A stretch of 64,000 bases of DNA, from positions 930,001-994,000 of the forward strand of contig CAWEPI010000008.1 in assembly GCA_963810945.1 (NCBI GenBank), given 5' to 3'. Below are positions 57,346-64,000 of this stretch, one piece after another. The stretch is from JAOUEA01 sp963810945. Its GTDB lineage: Bacteria; Actinomycetota; UBA4738; HRBIN12. Position 1 is the stretch's first letter. Each line of letters opens with the position of its first letter. Both the position numbers and the translations under genes were made by a program. The notes under the pieces are model-generated. The model did not search any database. It was not told the origin of the DNA and saw only the letters and a list, made by a program, of their open reading frames with translations.

Positions 57346-58335
57346 ATGGTCCCCTTCACCTTCCGATCGGTGCAGGAGCTCGAGCTCGGCCCGAAGTGGG
57401 CCGCGATCTTCGAGGAGCGGTGGCCCCACTACCGGGCCTGGTTCCTGCGCGAGGGCGAGGCCGCCAGGCCCTCGTACGCCACGAGCGTGCGCATGCTGCG
57501 CGCTCACATGCCCGAGCTCGTCCCCGCCTACGAGCGGGTCGTGGATCTGGCGGGCGGGGGCGATCTCGCCGCACGGATGCTCTCGCTCTACAGGCCACCG
57601 CCCTACCTCGCGGCGTGCTCGCAGGGGGTGTGGACGCGCGGCGGCCAACCGATGCTCGTGCGCAACTACGATTACGCCCCCTCCCGGATGGAGGGTGTGA
57701 TCTGGTCGACCAGGCTGCTGCAACGGCGCGTGATCGGGATGAGCGACTGCTTGTGGGGCCTGCTCGACGGCATGAACGACGCGGGCCTCGCGGTGTCCCT
57801 GACGTTCGGGGGCCGCCGCGCTCTGGGAGACGGGTTCGGGATCCCGATCGTCCTCCGCTACGTGCTGGAGATCTGCGAGGACGTGGCCGAAGCGCGGGCG
57901 ACGCTCGCGCGTCTCCCGTACTCCCTGTCGCACAACCTCACGCTCGTGGATCGACACGGCCGCGTGCTGACGGCCTACCTCTCGCCGGATCGGGAGCCGA
58001 TCTTCCGGGAGTTCCCCGCCGCCACCAATCATCAGGGCATCGTCGAGTGGCCGGAGCAGGCGCGCGCGACGCGCACGATCGAACGGGAGCGATGCATCGT
58101 CGATCTCCTCGACGATGCCTCCCTGACGCCGGACGCGTTCGTCGACGCGTTCCTGAAGGCTCCGTTGTTCAGCACAGCGTACGCGAGCGGGTTCGGCACC
58201 CTGTACACGGCGGCGTATCGCGCCGTCGAGGGCGTGGTGGACTTCCGGTGGCCGACCCACTCGTGGCGCCTGGGGTTCGACGCGTTCCCGGAGACGGAGC
58301 ACACCGAGGTGCTGGCCGAGGGCTCGGTCGCCTGA
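57346..58335 (+). CDS. C45-family autoproteolytic acyltransferase/hydrolase (Ntn fold)
   Basis: 329 residues. Candidate nucleophile Cys91 in PYLAACSQGVW, RNYDYAP, GMNDAGLAVSLTFGGR, and ATNHQGIVEWP follow the isopenicillin-N acyltransferase / carcinine-hydrolase pattern. In this family the chain is cut just before the Cys to free the N-terminal nucleophile. Here about 90 residues precede it, as expected of a pro-segment. It probably cleaves or transfers an amide. It is 16 bases after the ATP-grasp gene. Confidence 0.84.
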   Translation: MVPFTFRSVQELELGPKWAAIFEERWPHYRAWFLREGEAARPSYATSVRMLRAHMPELVPAYERVVDLAGGGDLAARMLSLYRPPPYLAACSQGVWTRGGQPMLVRNYDYAPSRMEGVIWSTRLLQRRVIGMSDCLWGLLDGMNDAGLAVSLTFGGRRALGDGFGIPIVLRYVLEICEDVAEARATLARLPYSLSHNLTLVDRHGRVLTAYLSPDREPIFREFPAATNHQGIVEWPEQARATRTIERERCIVDLLDDASLTPDAFVDAFLKAPLFSTAYASGFGTLYTAAYRAVEGVVDFRWPTHSWRLGFDAFPETEHTEVLAEGSVA

Positions 58336-58418
58336 GGAGGCCGTTCGCCCGACGGTGCTTCGCTGGGCGGGGCCCGCGTGCCATGCTTGCGACCTAGCGT
58401 TCGGAGAGGGAGGGCCTC

Positions 58419-59246
58419 GTGGAAGCGCGAACAGCGCCGAAGGGATCGGTCGTGCCCATGGTCCTCGGGATCGTGGGCGGCGCCATGTTGTTCATCGGTT
58501 CGTTCCTGACGTGGGCGACCGCGTCGATCGACCTCGCGAAGTTCGCTCAGGCGCTGGGCGTCGATCAGAGCCTGCTCGGAGGAGCAGTGGGCGCGACAAC
58601 CCGTTCGGTCTCGGGGATGAGCGCGGATGCCGACGGGAAGTTCACGCTCGTGGCCGGTATCGCGGTCCTGATCTTCGCCGTCGTGCTGTTCGTCAAGGCC
58701 GACCTCGGCAAGGTGATGGGCGGTCTGATGGTCCTGGCCGGCTTGATCGGTGGGGGCGTCGCCATCTACGACCTGAGCAAGCTCAACGACGTTCGGGACG
58801 AGGCGCTCGGATCGGTCAGCTCCACGCTGCAGGGTGCAGGGATCGACCCGGGCATCCTCGAAGGGGTCTTCAAGGTGAGCGCCGGCATCGGGATCTACCT
58901 CTGTGCGCTGGGAGGTATCCTCGCCGTGGTCGCCGGCATCATGGCGCTCGTGTCCCGGAAGCCGGAGCCTGGGGCCGCGGGTGAGATGGGAACGACACCC
59001 GGCTACGCGCGGACGAACCCCGTGGGCTCAGGCTTCGACTCCTCCACGCCTCCACCCGCGCCGGCCGCCATGGCCGAGCCTCCCGCGCCGGCTGCGCCGA
59101 TGGCCGAGCCTCCCGCTCCCCCAGCATCATCTGCGCCGCCTGCCACCCCTGCCGTAGCGGAGCCTCCCGCGCAGCCGCCTACCCCCGAGCCGCCGTCGAT
59201 CCCTTCCTCGGGCGAGACATCCGGGGACGGAGTGAACACCGACTGA
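58419..59246 (+). CDS. Four-helix membrane protein with Ala/Pro-rich tail
   Basis: 275 residues of unknown function. Hydrophobic segments near residues 10-30, 70-92, 95-115 and 155-180 give four helices. A low-complexity tail of about 80 residues repeats PPAPAAM-, AEPPAP-type units and ends acidic. GTG 58419 follows GAGGGAGG. The tail may span the cell wall. Confidence 0.65.
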   Translation: MEARTAPKGSVVPMVLGIVGGAMLFIGSFLTWATASIDLAKFAQALGVDQSLLGGAVGATTRSVSGMSADADGKFTLVAGIAVLIFAVVLFVKADLGKVMGGLMVLAGLIGGGVAIYDLSKLNDVRDEALGSVSSTLQGAGIDPGILEGVFKVSAGIGIYLCALGGILAVVAGIMALVSRKPEPGAAGEMGTTPGYARTNPVGSGFDSSTPPPAPAAMAEPPAPAAPMAEPPAPPASSAPPATPAVAEPPAQPPTPEPPSIPSSGETSGDGVNTD

Positions 59247-59247
59247 C

Positions 59248-59652
59248 GTGCGCACCGCCACCTTCGAGCTCGACACGCGAGCACGTCGCGTCGTCGACAT
59301 CACGGCGCAGGTCTCCGCGTTCGCCGCGGACGCGGGATCGGACGGTCTGGTCAACGTCTTCGTGCCCCACGCGACCGCCGGCCTCGCCGTGATCGAGACG
59401 GGCGCCGGCACCGAGGGAGACCTCGAGGAGGCCATCGAGCGGATGCTCCCGCGCGAAGATCGCTACGCGCACCGTCACGGGTCCCCGGGTCACGGCGGGG
59501 ATCACGTCCTGCCCGCGTTCGTCGCGCCCTCACTGATGCTCCCCGTCGTGGACGGAGCGCTGGCGTTCGGCACGTGGCAGTCGGTGGTGCTCGTGGATCC
59601 GAACCGCGACAACGACACGAGGACCGTGCGGCTGTCCTTCGTGCCGGGCTGA
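59248..59652 (+). CDS. YjbQ/UPF0047-family protein
   Basis: 134 residues. Conserved segments are VFVPHATAGLAVIETG, HRHGSPGHGGDHVLPAFVAPSLMLPV and LAFGTWQSVVLVDPN. Members have been described as secondary thiamine-phosphate synthase-like proteins, but the physiological role is not settled. Confidence 0.9.
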   Translation: MRTATFELDTRARRVVDITAQVSAFAADAGSDGLVNVFVPHATAGLAVIETGAGTEGDLEEAIERMLPREDRYAHRHGSPGHGGDHVLPAFVAPSLMLPVVDGALAFGTWQSVVLVDPNRDNDTRTVRLSFVPG

Positions 59653-59659
59653 GGTCGCC

Positions 59660-60061
59660 TCAGAGGTACTGGCCGGGCGCGCGGTCGGCCTTACCGTCGC
59701 GCGGCGTCTGCACCGCTTGAACGTCCCGCTCGCGGAGCAGCACGAGGTCGTCGCCGTCGAGCTCCACCTCGAGACCCGAAGAGGGGAGGAACAGGACGCG
59801 GTCGCCTGCCGCGGCCACGCGGACGTCGGGTCCGACCAACGCCACCTCGCCCCACGAGAGGCGCTTGGGCGCGGGCATCGCGGTGGCGGGGATCAGGAGG
59901 CCACCCGCCGACTTGCGCTCGCCGTTCTCGGGCACGCGGACGACGAGTCGATCGCCGGTCAACCGGATGTCCCCCGTCGTCTCGCCCGGCTTCTTGGTCC
60001 GCGGCTTGCGTGGCTTCGACGGCGTCTTGGCGCGGGGCTGCTCATCGGTGGCGCGGGGCAT
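59660..60061 (-). CDS. GroES-like co-chaperonin with basic N-terminal extension
   Basis: 133 residues. From about residue 31 it follows the Cpn10 fold: DIRLTGDRLVVRVPENGERKSAGGLLIPATAMPAPKRLSWGEVALVGPDVRVAAAGDRVLFLP, and ELDGDDLVLLRERDVQAV at the end. SAGGLLIP corresponds to the GroEL-binding mobile loop. The first 30 residues are a Lys/Pro-rich extension not found in ordinary GroES. It lies 11 kb from groEL and has no CIRCE. TAGACT (60073-60068) ends 6 bases before ATG 60061. Confidence 0.8.
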   Translation of the reverse strand: MPRATDEQPRAKTPSKPRKPRTKKPGETTGDIRLTGDRLVVRVPENGERKSAGGLLIPATAMPAPKRLSWGEVALVGPDVRVAAAGDRVLFLPSSGLEVELDGDDLVLLRERDVQAVQTPRDGKADRAPGQYL

Positions 60062-60067
60062 GGCCCG

Positions 60068-60094
60068 AGTCTAACGAGCGCGAGCAGGTACCAT
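60068..60094. promoter_or_regulatory. Divergent leaderless promoters
   Basis: Minus-strand TAGACT (60073-60068) serves the GroES-like gene, and plus-strand TACCAT (60089-60094) serves the methyltransferase. The start codons are only 40 bases apart, leaving almost no room for a leader on either strand. TACCAT overlaps ATG 60093, so GTG 60102 is the more likely start. Confidence 0.55.
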
Positions 60095-60101
60095 GCGCCG
60101 C

Positions 60102-60962
60102 GTGAAGGCGCGCAAGCTCACCCGCTGGGGGGCGAGGCGGCTCGAGGCGTCGCCTGCCATCGATCACTGGCAGGAGGATCGCGAGCAGATCGAGTCGGAG
60201 ATCCTCCTCGGGTTCGTGATGGGCGAGGAACCCGACGATGACGACGACGTGCCGGGATGGGCACGGCGGCAGTTCGAGGCGTTGATCGAACGGCGCGAGA
60301 CCGGGGAGCCGATCCCGCTGATCACCGGCTCCACCGACTTCCTCGGGCTGGACATCCTTGCGGCGCCGGGGGTGTTCGTACCTCGGGACTCTTCGGAATT
60401 CCTCGCGATCCAGGCGATCCGCCGGCTGAAGGGGCGCAAGGGGCCGGTGCACGTGGATCTCGCGACGGGGGGTGGCACGATCGCGCTCGCCGTGGCCGAT
60501 CGCGTCAAGAAGGCCCGCGTCTACGGGACGGATGTGGCGAGCGACGCGGTGAAGCTCGCGCGGAAGAACGCCAAACGCCTCGGGCTGAAGGCCACCTTCC
60601 GTACCGGAGACCTGTTCGGCGGCCTGCCCGAGGAGATCGCGGGCCACGTCGACGTGATCACGATCCACCCGCCCTACGTGCCGGCGGACGAGGTGCAGGA
60701 TCTGCCGGACGAGGTGCGCGCCTGGGAGCCGCGGCACACGCTGACGGACGGGAGCGTCGACGGCATGGGCCTCGTGCGACGCACCGTCGAGGAGGGCCCG
60801 CGGTGGCTCGTGGACGACGGGTGGGTGCTGATCGAGGCGGATCCGGACGCGGCCCGGGACGTGAAGCGCGTGATGGCCAAGGGAGGCTTCCGGGACGTGA
60901 AGAGCACGAAGGGCGGCGAGCTGAAGGTGACCCGCGTGGTGGTGGGGAGGCGGCCCCGATGA
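60102..60962 (+). CDS. PrmC/HemK-like methyltransferase with HPPY motif
   Basis: 286 residues. SAM-binding VHVDLATGGGTIALAVAD, GTDVASDAVKLARKNAKRLGL, then TIHPPYVPADEVQ, where PrmC has NPPY. In PrmC the Asn contacts the glutamine side chain being methylated; His here suggests another substrate. The N-terminal helical region and PLITGSTDFLGLDI are also PrmC-like. It overlaps the next gene by ATGA. Confidence 0.8.
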   Translation: MKARKLTRWGARRLEASPAIDHWQEDREQIESEILLGFVMGEEPDDDDDVPGWARRQFEALIERRETGEPIPLITGSTDFLGLDILAAPGVFVPRDSSEFLAIQAIRRLKGRKGPVHVDLATGGGTIALAVADRVKKARVYGTDVASDAVKLARKNAKRLGLKATFRTGDLFGGLPEEIAGHVDVITIHPPYVPADEVQDLPDEVRAWEPRHTLTDGSVDGMGLVRRTVEEGPRWLVDDGWVLIEADPDAARDVKRVMAKGGFRDVKSTKGGELKVTRVVVGRRPR

Positions 60963-62905
60963 CGACCGCGATGCCGTTCGGCACGTGGCCATCCCCGGTC
61001 TCGGCGGCGACGCTCGCGTCGAGCGCCATCGAGCTCTCCGAGCCCTGGATCGTGGACGGGGCGACGTGGTGGCTCGAGTCTCGGCCCGCCGAGGACGGTC
61101 GGTCCGTCATCGTGCGGACCGACCCCTGGTCCTCGCCGACCGACGTGACCCCCGAGGGGTTCAATGTTCGCACCAAGGTCCACGAGTACGGAGGTGGTTC
61201 GTTCCTCGTGTCCGGCACGACCGCCTACTTCTCGGAGTTCGCGGACCAGCGGTTGTATCGGCAGGACCTGGGTGGCGGCCCGGTCCCGATCACGCCCGAG
61301 ACCGGCGGGCGCCACCGCTACGCGGATGGCCGTGTGAGCGCCGACGGGTCCCTCCTGATCTGCGTGCGGGAACGACACGAGGACGACGGCGTCGTGAACG
61401 AGCTCGTCGCCCTCCCCACCGACGGATCGGCCGCGCCGCGCGTCATCGCGTCGGGTCGGGACTTCTACGCCGCGCCGCGGCTCGCCCCCGACGGCTCGCG
61501 GCTCGCGTGGCTCAGCTGGGACCTCCCCTGGATGCCCTGGGACGGATGCGAGCTGTGGGTGGGCGCGCTGGCCGCGGACGGGACGCTCTCCGATGCGCGT
61601 CACGTGGTCGGCACCGACGGCGAGGAATCGATCTGGCAGCCCGGGTGGAGTCCGGACGGGGTGCTCCACCTCGTCAGCGACCGCTCCGGCTGGTGGAACC
61701 TCTACCGGGAACGGGACGGGGAGCTCCACGCGCTGCATCCGGCCGAGGCGGAGTTCGGATGGCCCCACTGGGTGTTCGGGGGTGCGACGTACGCCTTCTT
61801 GGACGACGGGCATATCGCGTGCATCTACAGCCGTGACGGCGTCCAGCACGTCGCGTTGCTCGACCCCGAAACGGGGGAGCTGATCGACGTCGACCTGCCA
61901 CACACGGCGATCGCGTATCCGTACCTCGCCAGCGAGGGATCGCAGCTCGCGCTCGTAGCGGCCTCCCCGACGCTGCCGGAACAGCTGGTGGCGCTGGACT
62001 TCACCAGCCGTGCGGTCGAGATCCTGCGCACGGCGGACGAGGTGCAGCTCGACGAGTCCTCCGTCTCCATCCCCCGCGCGATCGAGTTCCCGACGGACGG
62101 CGGCCTGACGGCCTTCGCTCACTTCTACGCCCCCGCGAACCCGGAAGCCTCCGCGCCCGTTGGTGAGCGCCCGCCGTTGATCGTCATGAGCCACGGGGGG
62201 CCGACCTCCTCGCGCACGAACGCCTTCGACCTCACGAAGCAGTACTGGACCTCCAGGGGCTTCGCCGTGGTGGACGTGAACTACGGCGGGAGCACGGGAT
62301 ACGGGCGCGCCTATCGGCAGCGCCTGAACGGCACGTGGGGCATCACGGATACGGCGGACTGCCTGAACGCCGCGCGCTACCTCGCCGATCAGGGGGAGGT
62401 GGATCCCGCGCGGTTCCTGATCCGCGGCGGCAGCGCGGGCGGGTACACGACGCTGTGTGCGCTCACGTTCCACGACGACTTCGCCGCCGGTGCTAGCTAC
62501 TTCGGGATCAGCGACCTCGAGCCGTTCGCGCAGCCCGGCGGGACCCACAAGTTCGAATCGCGGTACGAGCACACGCTGATCGGCCCCTACCCGGAGGCGG
62601 TGGAGCGCTACCGCGAACGCTCGCCCATCCACTTCGTGGATCGTCTCTCGACCCCGATGCTCGTGCTGCAGGGGACCGAGGACGAGGTGGTCCCCCCGTC
62701 GCAGGCCGAGGTGATGGTCGAGGCGCTGGAGGCCAAGGGCCTTCCTTACGCCTACCTGCTGTTCGAGGGCGAGCAGCACGGGTTCCGCAAGGCGGAGACG
62801 ATCCGGATCTCGCTCGAGGCGGAGCTCTCGTTCTACGCGCAGATCCTCGGCTTCGAGCCCGCCGGGGCCATCCCCCGGCTGGCGATCCGCAACCTCGGCG
62901 TCTGA
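60959..62905 (+). CDS. S9-family prolyl-oligopeptidase-like peptidase (second copy)
   Basis: 648 residues. An N-terminal propeller with YADGRVSADGSLLICV and WSPDGVLHLVSD is followed by the hydrolase domain with nucleophile Ser in IRGGSAGGYTTL, the acid in GTEDEVVPP and the His in GEQHGFRKAE. Closest type is acylaminoacyl-peptidase/dipeptidyl-peptidase-like. No signal peptide. It is co-transcribed with the methyltransferase. Confidence 0.9.
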   Translation: MTTAMPFGTWPSPVSAATLASSAIELSEPWIVDGATWWLESRPAEDGRSVIVRTDPWSSPTDVTPEGFNVRTKVHEYGGGSFLVSGTTAYFSEFADQRLYRQDLGGGPVPITPETGGRHRYADGRVSADGSLLICVRERHEDDGVVNELVALPTDGSAAPRVIASGRDFYAAPRLAPDGSRLAWLSWDLPWMPWDGCELWVGALAADGTLSDARHVVGTDGEESIWQPGWSPDGVLHLVSDRSGWWNLYRERDGELHALHPAEAEFGWPHWVFGGATYAFLDDGHIACIYSRDGVQHVALLDPETGELIDVDLPHTAIAYPYLASEGSQLALVAASPTLPEQLVALDFTSRAVEILRTADEVQLDESSVSIPRAIEFPTDGGLTAFAHFYAPANPEASAPVGERPPLIVMSHGGPTSSRTNAFDLTKQYWTSRGFAVVDVNYGGSTGYGRAYRQRLNGTWGITDTADCLNAARYLADQGEVDPARFLIRGGSAGGYTTLCALTFHDDFAAGASYFGISDLEPFAQPGGTHKFESRYEHTLIGPYPEAVERYRERSPIHFVDRLSTPMLVLQGTEDEVVPPSQAEVMVEALEAKGLPYAYLLFEGEQHGFRKAETIRISLEAELSFYAQILGFEPAGAIPRLAIRNLGV

Positions 62906-63024
62906 TCAGGCGAGACCGCGGGTCCCGCCCGAGGCGGGCCGGTCGGCCTTGGAACCGGCCCCGCTCCGCGGTCGAATATCTGGTGAACGCCCTGTCCGCT
63001 TCGCCCGTGCTCACCGGAGGATCG

Positions 63025-63672
63025 ATGACGAACGCCACCAAGACCAAGCAGCGTGCCGACCACCCGAACAAGGCGCAGCGACACCAAGCCGAACTCCGCT
63101 CGAAACGGCAACGCACGCTGGTCTTCGCGATCATCGGGCTCGTCGCCGTCGTCGTGATCGCCGCGATCCTGCTCTCCGGCGGAGGGAGCTCGGACACGCC
63201 TCCATCGGCGGTGGGGCAGGTGACGATCGCTCCCGCCTCGGGTCCGGTGCAGGCCGGCGACACCATCCCGGCGTTCTCGGCGCCGGCGCTCGGCGGGGGC
63301 ACGATGCGGTGGGCGGCGTACGCGGGCAAGCCGACCGTGTTGGCGATCTGGGCGCCGTGGTGCCCCCATTGCCAGGCGGAGCTTCCGCGCCTGTCCGCGG
63401 CCATGGCCGCACATCCGGATCTGCAGCTCGTGACCGTCGCGACGGCGATCGGGCAGGAACCCGGCCCCTCGGTGGCCGGCTACCTGGCGGATCATGGCCT
63501 GACGTTCCCGGTGGGGATCGACGACAGCGAGAACACGATCCTCAACGGGCTCGGTGTGAACAGTTTCCCGACGATCTTCTACGTCGATGCCGAGGGCAAG
63601 GTGGTGCAGGTGAGCACCGGGGAGCTGTCGCCGGACCAGCTGAGCGCGGCACTGGATCAGCTCGAGGCCTGA
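63025..63672 (+). CDS. TlpA/ResA-like membrane-anchored thioredoxin
   Basis: 215 residues from ATG 63025, behind GGAGG. A basic N-terminus precedes one helix (LVFAIIGLVAVVVIAAILL), a short linker, and an outer thioredoxin domain with the redox motif WCPHC, cis-Pro in VNSFPTIFYVD, and AYAGKPTVLAIWAPW. It probably reduces or isomerises disulfides outside the membrane. GTG 62983 in frame is an alternative start. Confidence 0.88.
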   Translation: MTNATKTKQRADHPNKAQRHQAELRSKRQRTLVFAIIGLVAVVVIAAILLSGGGSSDTPPSAVGQVTIAPASGPVQAGDTIPAFSAPALGGGTMRWAAYAGKPTVLAIWAPWCPHCQAELPRLSAAMAAHPDLQLVTVATAIGQEPGPSVAGYLADHGLTFPVGIDDSENTILNGLGVNSFPTIFYVDAEGKVVQVSTGELSPDQLSAALDQLEA

Positions 63673-63700
63673 ACCCCAGATCCGGCCGGAGGGGTCCGCA

Positions 63701-63725
63701 GGGGGCCGGGCGGAGCCCGGCCCCC
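63701..63725 (+). terminator. Terminator after the thioredoxin-like gene
   Basis: GGGGGCCGGGC, GGA, GCCCGGCCCCC: an 11-bp perfect stem, 29 bases after the stop. Confidence 0.85.
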
Positions 63726-63826
63726 TGAGGGGAGAGGGGGCGCGTCCTCTCACCCGTGCACGCTCGCAGGCCCGAATGAACGGGGGGTGAATGGGGATCG
63801 ACGACGACGCGGCGTCTCGGTGAGGT

Positions 63827-64000
63827 CTAGCCGCCGATCATCGACATGCTGCGGGCCGGCTGGACGAAGTCGGGGTGGTTGATCCTGTGACCGGACCACT
63901 TCCGCCAGACGTCCGTGCGGATCAAGGCGGCGAGTTCCTCATCGCTCGCGCCGGCGCGTAAGGGCTCGCGCAGATCCGTCTCCTCCAGGGCGAACAGGCA
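63827..64000 (-). CDS. Partial gene, C-terminal 57 residues
   Basis: Open from the right edge and ending at the TAG at 63827. It reads CLFALEETDLREPLRAGASDEELAALIRTDVWRKWSGHRINHPDFVQPARSMSMIGG when pieces are joined. I do not recognise the family; the tail PARSMSMIGG looks conserved rather than random. Convergent with the thioredoxin-like gene. Confidence 0.6.
   Translation of the reverse strand, partial: CLFALEETDLREPLRAGASDEELAALIRTDVWRKWSGHRINHPDFVQPARSMSMIGG

Overview
The window is 64 kb of very GC-rich, densely packed bacterial chromosome (GC not measured). It most likely comes from an actinobacterium (Actinomycetota), probably outside the well-studied Streptomyces and Mycobacterium groups. 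The support is gene order and families: the zincin-like DUF2342 gene followed by tilS, hpt, ftsH and folE, then folP, folB, folK, panC, coaX and lysS; CarD, DUF3263, DUF5679, a RIO kinase and an LytR_C protein; a Tad-type pilus fragment; many GTG starts; and many promoters whose -10 box sits 6 to 8 bases before the start codon, as in leaderless mRNAs. No phage, insertion sequence or CRISPR array was seen.

Region by region. 1-6.1 kb: a terminator, tRNA-Thr(CGT), a membrane protein, then metallopeptidase, tilS, hpt, a lipoprotein and ftsH. 6.1-17 kb: HAD hydrolase, J-domain protein, the folate operon folE-folP-(alpha/beta hydrolase)-folB-folK, a zinc-ribbon/propeller membrane protein, then DUF2520-panC-(NadC N-domain)-coaX-lysS and a lone cyclic-nucleotide-binding domain. 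17-29 kb: receiver-only regulator, clpC, sigma factor with an extracytoplasmic propeller protein, RIO kinase, DsbB-like protein, radA, carD, PIN-TRAM protein, ispD-ispF-rlmB and tRNA-Thr(TGT). 29.5-32.2 kb: tadE, vWA/TadG and cpaB. 32.2-36.4 kb: a P450 divergent from a sulfur-relay operon dsrE-tusA-SQR-like-tusA-dsrE2. 36.4-41 kb: a large histidine kinase, DUF3263, LytR_C, a second receiver-only regulator, an Rrf2 regulator and a zinc ribbon. 41-47 kb: acs, a PPOX-fold protein, an exported glycosidase-like protein, an S9 peptidase and a membrane protein. 47-52 kb: CIRCE-controlled groEL, an MFS-cNMP-binding fusion, larE and a thioesterase. 52-64 kb: NlpC/P60 protein, a DUF with an operator-like promoter, the trio M20 peptidase / membrane-anchored ATP-grasp / C45 acyltransferase, a YjbQ protein, a GroES-like protein, a PrmC-like methyltransferase, a second S9 peptidase, a TlpA-like thioredoxin and a partial gene.

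Two properties affect how the annotation should be read. First, about 20 single-base reading-frame breaks split genes that should be intact, including tilS, hpt, ftsH, lysS and groEL. Almost all are +1, so they look like sequence errors rather than biology, and affected genes are given here at full reconstructed extent. Second, one pilus gene contains an in-frame TAG.

The most promising unexplained systems are the five-gene sulfur-transfer operon, the peptidase/ATP-grasp/Ntn-hydrolase trio, and several altered proteins: a hydrolase with glycine at the nucleophile position, an orphan NadC N-domain, and a GroES-like protein encoded away from groEL.
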